The translations under genes and the position numbers were made by a program. DNA of 64,000 nt. Source: Leptothermofonsia sichuanensis E412 (GTDB taxonomy: Bacteria; Cyanobacteriota; Cyanobacteriia; Leptolyngbyales; Leptolyngbyaceae). Where the stretch lies: positions 5,952,001 to 6,016,000 of the forward strand of contig NZ_CP072600.1 in NCBI RefSeq assembly GCF_019891175.1, given 5' to 3'. Positions 52,662 to 61,999 of this stretch are shown here, piece after piece. Below the pieces are notes generated by a model, which ran no database searches, was not told where the DNA came from, and worked only from the letters and a program-made list of their open reading frames with translations. Position 1 is the first letter of the stretch, and the number at the start of each line of letters is the position of its first letter.

Positions 52662-53747
52662 TTAATTTGCCTTTATCCAGGCTCCAATCTGGTTTGACTG
52701 ATGGGTCAGGTCCATCAACTGCTGAGAATACAACCCTTCCTGCAACGAGGGTGCCAGGGCTTTGCCCTGTTCAATCCCCTGTACCCAGCGATCCACAATT
52801 CGGATGAAGGGAGCAATGCGCCCATCTTCAAAAGTACGGGGAAATGCCAGCCGCTCAGGAATGTCGATTTCTGTCAGCGGTTCCCCTTTCTGGCTACTCC
52901 ATAGCTTAAATCCATGGACATAGTCTTTTTGATTGGAGCTGCCCAAAACCAGGGTGCCGCGATCGCCATACACTTCGACCCAGTGCCCCCGCCCCTGGTA
53001 GGTGGCTGCACTGAGCGCCATCTGGCAGGGGGTTCCATCTGCCAGCTCCAATAAAATCATGCAGACATCATCCGCATCCACAGGTTTCAGTTGTCCACTT
53101 TGAGGGTCCGGTCGTTCTGGCACCGAAACATGCAATCTGGCACAGAGTTGTTTCACAGGTCCAAACAACCAGGCAATGTAGTCAAAGGCATGGGACCCGA
53201 TCGCCCCCAGTGCTCCGCCTCCCTGATCTTTACGGGCATACCAGTTCCAGGGACGGGATGCATCTGCCCGGCTCGGCACCAGCCAATCAACCTTGACCAG
53301 CCGTGGTTTACCTGCATAACCCTCTGCCAGCAGTTCTGCCAATCGCAGCCAGGTGGGAATGCAGCGAAACTCAAAGTTAACGGTTGTAATCACCCCTCTG
53401 GTGTTCGCCAGGTCCAGTAAATCCCTGGCTTCCCTGGCGTTCAGCGTGACGGGTTTTTCCAGCAGCAGGTGTTTGCCTGCCTCCAACACGGTTTTTGCCA
53501 TCTCATAGTGCAGGAAGGGGGGAGTCGAGATACTGACGCCCTCAACCGCTGGCAGGGACACAATCTCCTCAACGGTCTGGCAGGCATGGGGAATGTTGTG
53601 AGCTTGGGCGATCGCCGCGGCCTTTGCCCGATCTCGATGATAAACAGCAACAATCCGGGTTCGGTGATGTGCCTGAAAGGCTGGAATATGAACTTTCTGA
53701 CCAAAGCCTGTGCCAACAATGGCAACCCCAATTTCGGGCTGATTCAT
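52662..53747 (-). CDS. Gfo/Idh/MocA-family oxidoreductase
   Basis: 361 residues. Rossmann start IGVAIVGTGFGQKVHIPAFQ with GxGxxG (about 8-15), then VSISTPPFLHYEMAKTVLEA and GKHLLLEKPVTLNAREARDL carrying the conserved EKP Lys. DQGGGALGAIGSHAFDYIAW is the substrate-side HxxD-type block. NAD(P)-dependent, probably acting on a sugar or similar polyol. Substrate cannot be told. Confidence 0.92.
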   Translation of the reverse strand: MNQPEIGVAIVGTGFGQKVHIPAFQAHHRTRIVAVYHRDRAKAAAIAQAHNIPHACQTVEEIVSLPAVEGVSISTPPFLHYEMAKTVLEAGKHLLLEKPVTLNAREARDLLDLANTRGVITTVNFEFRCIPTWLRLAELLAEGYAGKPRLVKVDWLVPSRADASRPWNWYARKDQGGGALGAIGSHAFDYIAWLFGPVKQLCARLHVSVPERPDPQSGQLKPVDADDVCMILLELADGTPCQMALSAATYQGRGHWVEVYGDRGTLVLGSSNQKDYVHGFKLWSSQKGEPLTEIDIPERLAFPRTFEDGRIAPFIRIVDRWVQGIEQGKALAPSLQEGLYSQQLMDLTHQSNQIGAWIKAN

Positions 53748-53775
53748 GACTGGAAAAATGTGCAGATTTTGACAA

Positions 53776-53870
53776 TATAGCCCTTTTCAAGGGTGGGAAG
53801 TACAGCGAGGCTGCGGATCACCCCACTGTGCCTTACACTCCCGTACCTCACTCAATTGAGCGGTGTCATA
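53776..53870. repeat. Dispersed repeat family TATAGCCCTTTTCAA, copy 4
   Basis: TATAGCCCTTTTCAAGGGTG, then AAGTACAGCGAGGCTG facing CACCCCACTGTGC and CCTCACTCAATTGAG near the end. Between it and the next MITE (53871-54156) only repeat scraps are seen. Confidence 0.65.
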
Positions 53871-54156
53871 CAGCGATCCTATCTGAAATTAAGGGCTTGT
53901 TAAAATATAACGGCATTCCTCTGGTTGCGAAGCTAGAGCTTCCAGCTTCCCGAAACTTGACAATGGCCCTCTCCATGCTACGACAATACACAGGTTAGTT
54001 AGGACGTTTGTAGTGAAGACTTAAGTCCTCACTACGAGCCTCAACAGCAACTATGTTCTAATCAACCAGTTTGTTGCTATATCAGGTTTAAAAGTTCCAA
54101 CCCCTGATCCGGTCCTGTCCCCCGTCCCCTATCCCCTGCTATAACAACAGCAAAAT

Positions 54157-54237
54157 GGCCATTGCTAAATCTGGGGATGAAAAAGCTGCTGGATGCTTGA
54201 AACTTCGTTTCAATTTATCCCGCTTTTCAGCAACGCC
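54157..54237. repeat. 81-bp MITE-like element GGCATTGCTGAAT, copy 3
   Basis: Begins GGCCATTGCTAAATCTGG, ends CTTTTCAGCAACGCC. Flanked by a 14-base direct repeat ACAACAGCAAAATG at 54144-54157 and 54238-54251, just upstream of the ion-channel gene. Confidence 0.8.
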
Positions 54238-54272
54238 ACAACAGCAAAATGCGATCGTAGGAGAAAGCAACC

Positions 54273-55151
54273 ATGTCTCCCGGAAATAGGTTTGCGCCCG
54301 TTTCGGCTGACCAGAGCAGGCACCCAAACGCCCAACCCATGACTTTGCGAAAAACCATCGGATTTTACCTGGAAGATGTGGAAACTCCATTGGGTAAGAT
54401 GGTCAATCTGGGAATTATCGGATTAGTGTTGCTTTCCTCCGCCATTTTTGTTGCTCAAACCTATCCCATTCCCGATAGGTGGCGAATCGCTTTGAATTGG
54501 ATTGATACAGTCATCCTGATTACCTTCGCAATTGAATACTTACTCCGGTTCTGGGTCGCTGAAAACAAAATTCGTTACTTCTTCAGCCTGTATTCCATCA
54601 TTGATCTATTCGCTGTCTTTCCCTTTCTAATGGGTGTTTTTGACATCCGCTTCATCCGCATTTTTCGCTGGTTCCGAATTCTGCGCCTCATCCGCTTCAT
54701 TGAGGGGAAAACGATTGTTGGCTACATTACCCGGGAAGACAGTGCCATCTTTGCCCGCATCCTGCTGACGCTGTTCATCATTATTTTTGTCTATGCCGGT
54801 CTGATCTATCAGGTAGAACACCCCAAAAGTCCAGCAATTTTTGGTACCTTTCTCGATGCCGTATATTTCTCCGTAGCCACTATGACAACCGTGGGATTTG
54901 GGGATGTGACACCACTTTCCCAAACCGGTCGTCTGTTAACCATTTTGATGATTTTGACCGGCGTAATTGTCATCCCCTGGCAATTGGGAGATTTAGTCAA
55001 ACGGCTAGTTAAAACTGCAAATCAACTCTCAACTCCCTGTCCCACCTGCCACCTGTCACTGCACGATAGCGACGCCCAGTTTTGTAAAAACTGCGGAACA
55101 AAACTACCCAGTCCAGTCTGTCCAATAGACGGGTTAAAAGACAAGCTGTAG
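54273..55151 (+). CDS. Voltage-gated-type potassium channel with zinc ribbon
   Basis: 292 residues. Six hydrophobic segments between about 45 and 250. The S4-like helix FIRIFRWFRILRLIRFIEGK has regularly spaced Arg. The pore loop holds ATMTTVGFGDVTPLS, a K+ filter variant (GFG). The C-terminus has CPTCHLSLHDSDAQFCKNCG, a four-Cys zinc ribbon, uncommon on channels of this size. AGGAGAA precedes ATG 54273. Probably a tetrameric plasma- or thylakoid-membrane channel. Confidence 0.88.
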   Translation: MSPGNRFAPVSADQSRHPNAQPMTLRKTIGFYLEDVETPLGKMVNLGIIGLVLLSSAIFVAQTYPIPDRWRIALNWIDTVILITFAIEYLLRFWVAENKIRYFFSLYSIIDLFAVFPFLMGVFDIRFIRIFRWFRILRLIRFIEGKTIVGYITREDSAIFARILLTLFIIIFVYAGLIYQVEHPKSPAIFGTFLDAVYFSVATMTTVGFGDVTPLSQTGRLLTILMILTGVIVIPWQLGDLVKRLVKTANQLSTPCPTCHLSLHDSDAQFCKNCGTKLPSPVCPIDGLKDKL

Positions 55152-55178
55152 ATGACTGGCACCGACCTCAAGGGTAAG

Positions 55179-55211
55179 AGATCTCCAACTTCTTCGAGAA
55201 GTTGGAGATCT
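55179..55211. terminator. 33-bp palindrome AGATCTCC...GGAGATCT, copy 2
   Basis: Perfect 15-base arms around TCG. It lies between the convergent channel and rplI genes, 6 bases from the rplI stop, so it probably ends both. No long T run follows. Confidence 0.6.
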
Positions 55212-55216
55212 GAGCA

Positions 55217-55687
55217 CTACTCACCAGCTTTTGCAGGAACAACCTGCACATCAACTGTAGCGCTGACTTCCGGATGCAGCTTAATTTCGACCTTATAAGT
55301 TCCCAGCTTGTGAATATCAGGAACAGTAATGGTGCGGCGATCGATCTCCTGATTGGTTGCCGCCTGAATCGCGGTCGCCACATCCTGATTGGTGACCGTA
55401 CCAAAAATGGAATCCTTTTCGCCTGCTTGCTTGGCAATTGTGAAGCGCCCAACAGTCTCTAAAGCCTTTTTGCGAGATTCTGCCTGTTGTTTCTCCTCCA
55501 ACAGACGCTGCCGCTCCAGTTCTTTGCGGCGCTCTACTTGTTTCAAAATGCCAGGATTAGTCGGTACAGCCAACCCCTGGGGAATCAGGTAGTTACGGGC
55601 ATAGCCAGGAGCGACCTCTACCAGATCTCCTGCCCGCCCCAGCTTGCTGACATCTTTACCAAGCACTAACTGAACACGTTTTGCCAT
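55217..55687 (-). CDS. rplI: Ribosomal protein L9
   Basis: 156 residues from ATG 55687, preceded by [46 protein letters not shown] at the start are the L9 signature. The long central helix ([20 protein letters not shown]) and the C-terminal domain ([35 protein letters not shown]) are complete. Upstream in-frame codons to 55783 are excluded. Confidence 0.96.
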   Translation of the reverse strand: MAKRVQLVLGKDVSKLGRAGDLVEVAPGYARNYLIPQGLAVPTNPGILKQVERRKELERQRLLEEKQQAESRKKALETVGRFTIAKQAGEKDSIFGTVTNQDVATAIQAATNQEIDRRTITVPDIHKLGTYKVEIKLHPEVSATVDVQVVPAKAGE

Positions 55688-55828
55688 ACCCTTTACCTGC
55701 TTTGTTCCCGTACTAATCAACTCAAATCCACAGACATACGATTCTACCGCAACCAGTAGATGGATTTCTACCCACTCAGTCAAGTAATCTCTATCGTGGA
55801 CGTCAGAACCCTGGCGGGGTGGCTCGAC

Positions 55829-56089
55829 TCAAAGCCCCAGCAGTTCATCCAACTCATCCAGCGCCTCACATTTTGAAGGGGGCAGCCTGTCTACTGGCGC
55901 AGGGGGCATCGGTGCCCCGCAGGTTTTGGGGGCCTCAACGGGCCGTCGAGAGCCATGCAAATACTCATCGGCGTACTTGCGAAATACGGCTTCCACGGCT
56001 GCCCGGGCATTCTTCAAGCCCCATTCTGAGGCAATCAATGTCGCTTTTTCTAAGACATCCTGGCTCAACCTGACTTTGTTGTCATACAT
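55829..56089 (-). CDS. Ribbon-helix-helix-like small protein, possible ParR partner
   Basis: 86 residues from ATG 56089, GGAGG 7 bases upstream. NKVRLSQDVLEKATLIASEW is a beta strand followed by a helix, and NARAAVEAVFRKYADEYLHG a second helix, as in ribbon-helix-helix DNA-binding proteins. The C-terminus is Pro/Asp/Glu rich (CEALDELDELLGL). Downstream of the ParM-like gene on the same strand, a layout like plasmid parM-parR. Not proven to bind DNA. Confidence 0.55.
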   Translation of the reverse strand: MYDNKVRLSQDVLEKATLIASEWGLKNARAAVEAVFRKYADEYLHGSRRPVEAPKTCGAPMPPAPVDRLPPSKCEALDELDELLGL

Positions 56090-56124
56090 AACCACACCTC
56101 CAGACTCAAGTCATAGATTAAATA

Positions 56125-56200
56125 GTCTTGCTGAATATTGGATGAATTAAAGATTTTCAACTCATCCAATATTCCGTTCATCTCCAGATCCGGCAACGCC
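56125..56200. repeat. Diverged GGCATTGCTGAAT-type element, copy 4
   Basis: GTCTTGCTGAATATTGGATG to AGATCCGGCAACGCC with an inner GGATGAATTAAAG facing TTCAACTCATCC pair. It lies between the ParM-like and the small RHH-like gene. Confidence 0.55.
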
Positions 56201-56279
56201 AATTAAACGACAGGTATGGGCGAACAACGGGTTCGCCCTTTCGGAGGACCAGATCTCCAATTGACTGGAATGGATTGTC

Positions 56280-57305
56280 CTAAAAACTTAACTGTGCTCC
56301 ATTCAGGACGGGAAACAAGCCTCGAACATTGGCAAACTGGGGGTCACCCATGACCGCAAATAGCTTACGTCCCTGAAGTCGCTCCGAAATCAGGTGGGAA
56401 CCACCCCCTGTCACCAGAAACCGGGTTACCCGCGCCATGTAGGGGGTGTACTGTGCCCTGACCGTTTGAAAAATTCCCTTAAACCAGGGTTCCAGATGTT
56501 CTTCGAGCCAGGGTGACCAGGATAAACCTGTATCCGCATAGGTATGCCCTGTCCGAAAACCATCCATAACAATGCTGGGATCCGCAGAGGTGCCGAGCGC
56601 ATCGGTCAGTCGCCGGTCAAAACTGATGGAGGTTGCCAGTTCATAGGTTCCTCCCCGATCCATCACATTTTCATCAATGACTTCACCTTCAGCATCCACT
56701 AAGCGCGTAAGCCAGGTTCCACCACCGATATCCACCACTATTGTGTAGCCGCTGTCAGGGATCAGACCCATCCGCTGAGCATAGTAGTAAGCTCCCATTC
56801 CTTCTCGTTCGACTTCAACGCGCTCAACCAGAACGCGATAATCAATGCCGTTCCGTCTAAATTCATGAATTCCCAGAAGTTGCTGGCGAATTGCATCCTC
56901 GCTCCTGGCAGGATCCGGCGTTGAAGCATAGAGATTGAGCGCAAATTCGGTGGAACCGTTCACAGGTTCCAGGCAGGCATAGAGATGCAGCCTGGATAAT
57001 TCAACCTTATTTTCAATCACGGTTTGCTGCTGCCGTCGATACTTATAGGCCTGGCCACCAAAGTGAAAGCGGGTTCCATCCGGCAGTTCCACCAGAGGCG
57101 ATGCCTCCGAATATCGCACAGCATCCCGTCCCTGGGGAAGCTGGAAGCGCACGGAGCGAATAGCTTTGGGATGTCCTGTGCCATCCCAGAACTTGAGGTC
57201 ATAGTTGCCCGCATCCAGTGCCAGGAAACGGGTTTTTGAAGAACTGGTGGCCAGAGGACTGGTAGATTCTTTTCGGGATCGGGGCTGTCGTGTAGCAGTA
57301 GTCAT
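56280..57305 (-). CDS. ParM/StbA-like actin-family ATPase
   Basis: 341 residues. Phosphate 1 motif FLALDAGNYDLKFWD (about 28-42), phosphate 2 YTIVVDIGGGTWLTRLVD (about 185-202), connecting RGGTYELATSISFDRRL, and adenosine motif FLVTGGGSHLISERL (about 300). These are the actin-like ATP-binding blocks of ParM-type filament proteins. A TGTAC-rich operator-like stretch lies upstream at 57378-57399. Chromosomal role could be DNA segregation of an integrated element or something else. Confidence 0.75.
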   Translation of the reverse strand: MTTATRQPRSRKESTSPLATSSSKTRFLALDAGNYDLKFWDGTGHPKAIRSVRFQLPQGRDAVRYSEASPLVELPDGTRFHFGGQAYKYRRQQQTVIENKVELSRLHLYACLEPVNGSTEFALNLYASTPDPARSEDAIRQQLLGIHEFRRNGIDYRVLVERVEVEREGMGAYYYAQRMGLIPDSGYTIVVDIGGGTWLTRLVDAEGEVIDENVMDRGGTYELATSISFDRRLTDALGTSADPSIVMDGFRTGHTYADTGLSWSPWLEEHLEPWFKGIFQTVRAQYTPYMARVTRFLVTGGGSHLISERLQGRKLFAVMGDPQFANVRGLFPVLNGAQLSF

Positions 57306-57377
57306 GGGTTCCTCGCTTATACTGATCTTTAATGACTGGTCCTGGATAGCGTCAGACCGTTCTCAATCGTCCCCATT

Positions 57378-57399
57378 GGTACACATGTACTGTACACGG
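57378..57399. promoter_or_regulatory. TGTAC repeats upstream of the ParM-like gene
   Basis: GGTACACATGTACTGTACAC holds GTACA-CA-TGTAC and the overlapping TGTAC-T-GTACA, so three half-sites in inverted alternation. It lies about 75-95 bases upstream of the start. Possible operator or centromere-like site for the RHH-like protein. Confidence 0.45.
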
Positions 57400-57473
57400 C
57401 TACAGAAATTTTTGCAAGGGTTCCGGGTCAAATAGGGTTTTCAAGCCACAAAATAATTTTTGACAGCCCCCTG

Positions 57474-57680
57474 GTGCCGTCTCAATTAACCTGCTGTGGG
57501 AGCATCCAATTTGCCCTCAGCCTGAATCCCTGTCATGGGATTTTGTCAGGGGTAAGCCGTACAAAACTCCAGAGAAGGACTTCAACCCCTTCTCACTCCC
57601 CTTCTCCCAAATCTGGGAGAAGGGGTTGGGGGATGAGGGCTGAGTGGATCTGCCAAAACAGGGGCATGAATATGCACCAG
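57474..57680. repeat. Long inverted repeat left of Omp85 gene
   Basis: GTGCCGTCTCAATTAACCTG, GAGCATCCAATTTGCCC, CTTCTCCCAAATCTGGGAG and ATGAATATGCACCA match the reverse complement of 60290-60488 over roughly 190 bases, with about 45 extra bases after TGAATCCCTG. The remaining spacer up to 57960 has a CAGTGGTCTGTCA pair and an ACCCCAGAGGCACGGAGAAC palindromic repeat at 57838-57897. Confidence 0.75.
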
Positions 57681-57960
57681 TGGTCTGTCACCAGTGGTCT
57701 GTCAATTTTAATTTTGTGCGTTAATGATCTCTGGAACTTTTACTGAGCAGGCAATGTGAAATGGGAGCACTCCCAATTTCAAGATTGACAAACCACCAGA
57801 GGCTGTGGATTAAATCAACCGGAAGGCTTAAAACTCGACCCCAGAGGCACGGAGAACACAGAGCAATTCCTTTGTGCCCTCTGTGTCTCTGTGGTGAAAT
57901 TTCAGATTATACAATCTCCCTTTCTAACCCCCCTTTCTAATCCCTTTCTCAACCCCCTTT

Positions 57961-60093
57961 CTAAAAGGGTAGACCAAACCCGAAGTGGAACCGGGCATCT
58001 CCCCCATTGCTGATGCCCAGTTCAGTCCGAATAATGCCAATCGGCGAGTTAAACCGCAGGCCAAATCCAGCACCAAAACCACTGCCAGGTAAATCAAGGG
58101 CTTCCCCCGGTGCTCCTGGGACATTGTCCTGAGTGCCCAGGGTGGAACCAAAATCGGCAAAGACGACCCCGCCAATGAATTTGTAGATGGGGAAGCGGTA
58201 TTCTACAGACCCCTGGACATAGGTGCGCCCGATCGCAACATCACCAAAATCGTAGCCCCGGACAGAGTTCACGCCCCCCAGAATAAATGCATTGTAGGGG
58301 GGTAAATCACCCAGGTAGGTGCCTCCCTGAAGATTAAAAGCCAGCACTTGAGGTTGATCCCCCTTCAGCCCGCTGATCAGATTGACCGGAACAAAGTGGG
58401 AATAGTTGGCATCCAGCCGATTGCCGAGAACGCTCCCCCGCCCGATGGGAAGATATTGCTGGGTTGTGAGGCTGAGGATGGAGCCAGTCCTGGGATTGAT
58501 CGGGTTATCCCGCTGATCTCGCACCGCACTGAAGGTGAGGGCAAACAGGTCATCAATGCCGCTGTCACTCAGGGTGAGGGGATTGCCCACCGCATCGGTG
58601 GCAAAGGGGGTGCCATCGCGATCGCGGATACTGACGTTGGTATAGCTAAATCCCAGGGTGCCCATCCAGGTTGGCCCGATGGGCTGGTTCAGACTCACCC
58701 CACCCCCAAACCGCCGTTCCCGCACGCGACTGCCATTCGGGAGCCGATAGGGGTCATCAAACACACGGGAAAGCCCCTGCCGCCGGAATACTTCTGCTCC
58801 GTACCCTGGCACCTCTGGCTCTGTATTCCGGTAGGGGCTGACAAAGCGGGCATCGAACTGCACATCCCGCGCCCCCACCAGGACACTACCAGAAACACTC
58901 TGGGCCAGGCCAGCAAAGTTTCTATCCTGGTAACTGACGCTGCCAAACACCCCCAGGTCGGTGTTGTAACCTCCCCCAAAGTTAAAGCCGCGAGACTTTC
59001 CTTCCACCACATTATAAACCACGGTCGTCCGGCGGGCATCCCCTTCAAACCCCACACTCACACTGTCAAAAATGCCCAACTGAGTCAGCCGCATCAAATC
59101 CTGACGCACCACCTGGTCCTGAAAAACCTGCCCCGGCTGAAGCTTAATCTGCCGTCGGACAAAGTCTGCCTGGGTCCGGTGGCGCAGGGGCTGCCCTTTG
59201 TCATCGACCGCTTTGCCCTCCGGGTTCACAAACCGCACCTGCACATCGCCCACAAAGCCTTCTGCCACAGTCACGATCACCGTCCCGTCCCGGCGCGGTT
59301 CCAGGGTCAGCACCCGTGCCAGGACATAGCCGTTCTGGGCGTACCACTGGTTTGTGCGCTGGACGGATTGGGTCAGGACGGAAGGGCTGATAGCTGCTCC
59401 CAGTTGGGGCTGAAACAGTTCCTCCGCCACCGTTTGAGTCAGCACCTGCGCTCCCGATAGTTGAATCCGCTGTACCACCGTCGGCGTTACCCGGAACACC
59501 ACACTGATCCCATTCGGATTGGGGCGACTGCTGACCGTGGCCGTGGCAAAAAAGCCACTCTCTAAAATGGCGGTCACATCCTGTTCCAGTTGGACTTTGC
59601 TGGTCTGCCCCCCAGGCTGGGTTTTGATGCTGTTGCGAACCACGGCTTGCAGTTCTGCATCCACCCCTTCGATCGCCACACTGGTGGCGGTGACTGCCAG
59701 CTCTGGCGGAATATTGGGGCTGGCAGGGGGGGGCGGAACCGTCACGGGTCTGGCGGGAGTGGCGGGGGGGGATTTCTGAATATCGGGAACGGTGACCCTG
59801 ACAGGCGGAGACGCCGGGGGAGAGGCTGGCTGGTCTGGCATGACCCAGATTGGGTCGGAAAAGGAGGATGGCCGGGTATTTTCCGAGACAGACGCCAGAC
59901 CCGGCGTGGGATCAGGCGGCATCGGTGATCGGGCAGGTGCGGTTCCGGCAACCTCAACCTCCTGGTAGTGCTGGTAAAACTGGGACACCGGAGCGGGGGT
60001 CGCCTGGGCACTGGCAGGACGGCTCGCCAATAGCCATTGATTGATCGCCAGGGGAGGCAGGGCGATCGCCAAAAACACCCGATAGCGGGACAT
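57961..60093 (-). CDS. Omp85-family outer-membrane assembly protein
   Basis: 710 residues from ATG 60093; a TTG at 60138 is possible. Signal peptide (MSRYRVFLAIALPPLAINQW, cut near SAQA), a Pro-rich linker, then three POTRA domains (about 140-380; VAIEGVDAELQAVVRN; RIQLSGAQVLTQTVAEELFQ; ADFVRRQIKLQPGQVFQDQV). The beta-barrel follows, including FILGGVNSVRGYDFGDVAIG, the conserved VRGY/F loop, and the last strand FHFGFGLPF. Inserts outer-membrane proteins; related to chloroplast Toc75. No neighbouring LPS or Skp genes. Confidence 0.92.
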   Translation of the reverse strand: MSRYRVFLAIALPPLAINQWLLASRPASAQATPAPVSQFYQHYQEVEVAGTAPARSPMPPDPTPGLASVSENTRPSSFSDPIWVMPDQPASPPASPPVRVTVPDIQKSPPATPARPVTVPPPPASPNIPPELAVTATSVAIEGVDAELQAVVRNSIKTQPGGQTSKVQLEQDVTAILESGFFATATVSSRPNPNGISVVFRVTPTVVQRIQLSGAQVLTQTVAEELFQPQLGAAISPSVLTQSVQRTNQWYAQNGYVLARVLTLEPRRDGTVIVTVAEGFVGDVQVRFVNPEGKAVDDKGQPLRHRTQADFVRRQIKLQPGQVFQDQVVRQDLMRLTQLGIFDSVSVGFEGDARRTTVVYNVVEGKSRGFNFGGGYNTDLGVFGSVSYQDRNFAGLAQSVSGSVLVGARDVQFDARFVSPYRNTEPEVPGYGAEVFRRQGLSRVFDDPYRLPNGSRVRERRFGGGVSLNQPIGPTWMGTLGFSYTNVSIRDRDGTPFATDAVGNPLTLSDSGIDDLFALTFSAVRDQRDNPINPRTGSILSLTTQQYLPIGRGSVLGNRLDANYSHFVPVNLISGLKGDQPQVLAFNLQGGTYLGDLPPYNAFILGGVNSVRGYDFGDVAIGRTYVQGSVEYRFPIYKFIGGVVFADFGSTLGTQDNVPGAPGEALDLPGSGFGAGFGLRFNSPIGIIRTELGISNGGDARFHFGFGLPF

Positions 60094-60289
60094 CCGGGCT
60101 GGGGATGGCTTCTCAGAAGTAGATCGTGAGGAAATCAAAGCAAGTTCGGAGGGAAGTGATTCAGCAGTTCAACAGCGTTTTCTGTCCCATGAAAAACCGG
60201 GCTTGTTTGGAGTTGCCCATCCATTCTGCACACCTGCGCCATAATCGACGCTTTCTTTACAAAAGGATGCAAAGGGGCCGGGATGGATT

Positions 60290-60488
60290 TGCACCAGTCT
60301 GCTCCATCGTGCATATTCAAGAAACCTTTTTTGGAAGATCCACCCAGCCCTCATCCCCCAACCCCTTCTCCCAAACCTGGGAGAAGGGGAGTGAAAAAGG
60401 GTTGAAGTCCCTCTTCCAGGTTTGGGAGAGGGATTCAGGGTCAGGGCGCACTGGATGCTCGCACAGCAGGTTAATTGAGACGGCACTA
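60290..60488. repeat. Long inverted repeat right of Omp85 gene
   Basis: Reverse-oriented partner of 57474-57680. Contains TGGGAGAAGGGGAGTG, GTTTGGGAGAGGGATTCAGG and CAGCAGGTTAATTGAGACGG. The spacer on to 60650 shows no gene. Confidence 0.75.
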
Positions 60489-60649
60489 GCAGAACCAACA
60501 ACCCAGGGTGTTAATCTGAGTTGGGTGCCAGAGCCATTGACTTTTCACGTCTGGAGTGTAGACGAAATTTTGGGAATGAGCTACATCTGGAGTCTAAACT
60601 TTAAATTTCTCCCCTTGTACCTCCAGATGTAGAGATATGACGGAGGACA

Positions 60650-60735
60650 GGAAATCGGATTGCTGGTGAGACATTCAATGAAACCTGGGCAGCCCGTAGA
60701 AGAAATCCGATGCTCTGTACCAGCGTTCCAGGTCA
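60650..60735. repeat. AAATCGGAT / AGAAATCCGAT inverted repeat, copy 2
   Basis: GGAAATCGGATTGCTGGTGA and AGAAGAAATCCGATGCTCTG bracket GAAACCTGGGCAGCCCG; related to 24297-24385. Confidence 0.5.
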
Positions 60736-60811
60736 GGGCAGGTGATTACGATGATGGCAGGCTCTGGTTAAATGGCACTGAATCAAGCCAGCGGCGATCG
60801 CTCAGTCGCTC

Positions 60812-60844
60812 AGATCTCCAACTTCTTCAAGAAGTTGGAGATCT
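60812..60844. repeat. 33-bp palindrome AGATCTCC...GGAGATCT, copy 3
   Basis: As copies 1 and 2 with TCA in the loop. An extra GGAGATCT follows at 60853-60860 inside the end of the TPR gene, whose last codons (ATC TCC AAT TGA) may derive from this repeat. Confidence 0.75.
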
Positions 60845-60847
60845 GAT

Positions 60848-61999
60848 TCAATTGGAGATCTGTAATGGATTGCTACTAAACCCGGTGGGGTCAAACAACC
60901 AGTGGTTGCCGATCATGGCTACCAGTTGCTGGTTCAGTCTGGGTAGAAACACCTGGGGGTCGTTGAGTTGCTGCGCTGCCATCCAGTGGGTCAGGGTTTC
61001 CGGGCTATCTACCTCTACACCCTGGGAGACGGCGGCATTGTCCACCATTTGCAGACTGGTATGTTGCAGGTCGTTGAGCTGGGGGTGCCCTGCGCCGCGC
61101 ACCTGGCAGACGAACAGGGCAGTCGCGGCCAGTAACGGTTCCATCCCGTCGCCCTGGGGCACCCGGTTGTAGAAAAAGCGCAGCAGGTTGATCAGATCAC
61201 TTAAGGAAGTCTGGATCCGGATTCCCAGCCAGAGTGCCTGAGCCAGGTAAGCGTCGGAATGGTCTGGTGCGGTCGCTCCCAGATTACTCAGGACTGTGAA
61301 CAGATCCCCGTAAGCCTTCACCTGAGCCAGTGCCTGAGCTGCCGGCCCATTTAATTCAAACTGGCGGATTCGATCCCCCTGCTCCCCTGCTATCCATGCC
61401 ATATTTGCTAATGTGGCGGCTTTGCCTTGGACATCGCCAATGCGCTCTTGGATTTCCAGCGATTCCTGCCAGAGCTGCAAGGCGCGCTCAATGTCCCCCT
61501 GCTGCGCCACCACCCCGGCCATGTTGGAAAGCGTGGCGGCTTTTTCTGAAAAATCGGTTTCAGGACAGTGGTGGAGTGCCTGTTCGTAGTGGCGGATGGC
61601 ATCGGCAGTCGCTCCCGGTACCTGTTCGGCACGGGCGATGGTGCCCAGGATACGGTAATCTTCCACCTGGTGCAGAATCACCTGACATAGCGATCGCGCT
61701 TCCTCAAAGCGGGAACGGTTGACCCGGTAAGTGGCAATGCGATGGCCGACCGTAATGGCAATCTCAGTTTCCTGACCCCGTAATGCCAGCCGGATGATTT
61801 CCAGGGACTGGTCTTCACTGATGGCGTAGTCGCTCTCCCACCAGAGGTGGTAAAGGGACCGGGCAGCGGCAGCACACAGGCGGTCGGCGTCAGCGGGCAA
61901 CCCCAGGGGCAACAGGCGCGGAACCCGCAACGTGTCGTCAGGGCTGGCTTCCAGGAGACCCAGGGCAAGGGCGCGGTCGAGGGGGTGGGGGGTGGGGGG
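60848..61999 (-). pseudogene. TPR part of CHAT-NTPase-TPR gene (after frameshift)
   Basis: About 383 residues in the frame starting at the C-rich tract. It begins PHPLDRALALGLLEASPDD and continues with TPR repeats: EEARSLCQVILHQVEDYRIL, AIRHYEQALHHCPETDFSEK, GDIERALQLWQESLEIQERI, GDVQGKAATLANMAWIAGEQ. This is the natural continuation of the NTPase part, reached only by shifting frame in the tract 61974-61999. A stop TAA (62000-62002) precedes it in this frame. Ligand or partner recognition is the usual role of such repeats. Confidence 0.7.

Noticed and set aside
60126-60632. 168-codon plus-strand frame right of the Omp85 gene
   Set aside because: It is translated from repeat sequence shared with 57474-57680 and has no protein character.
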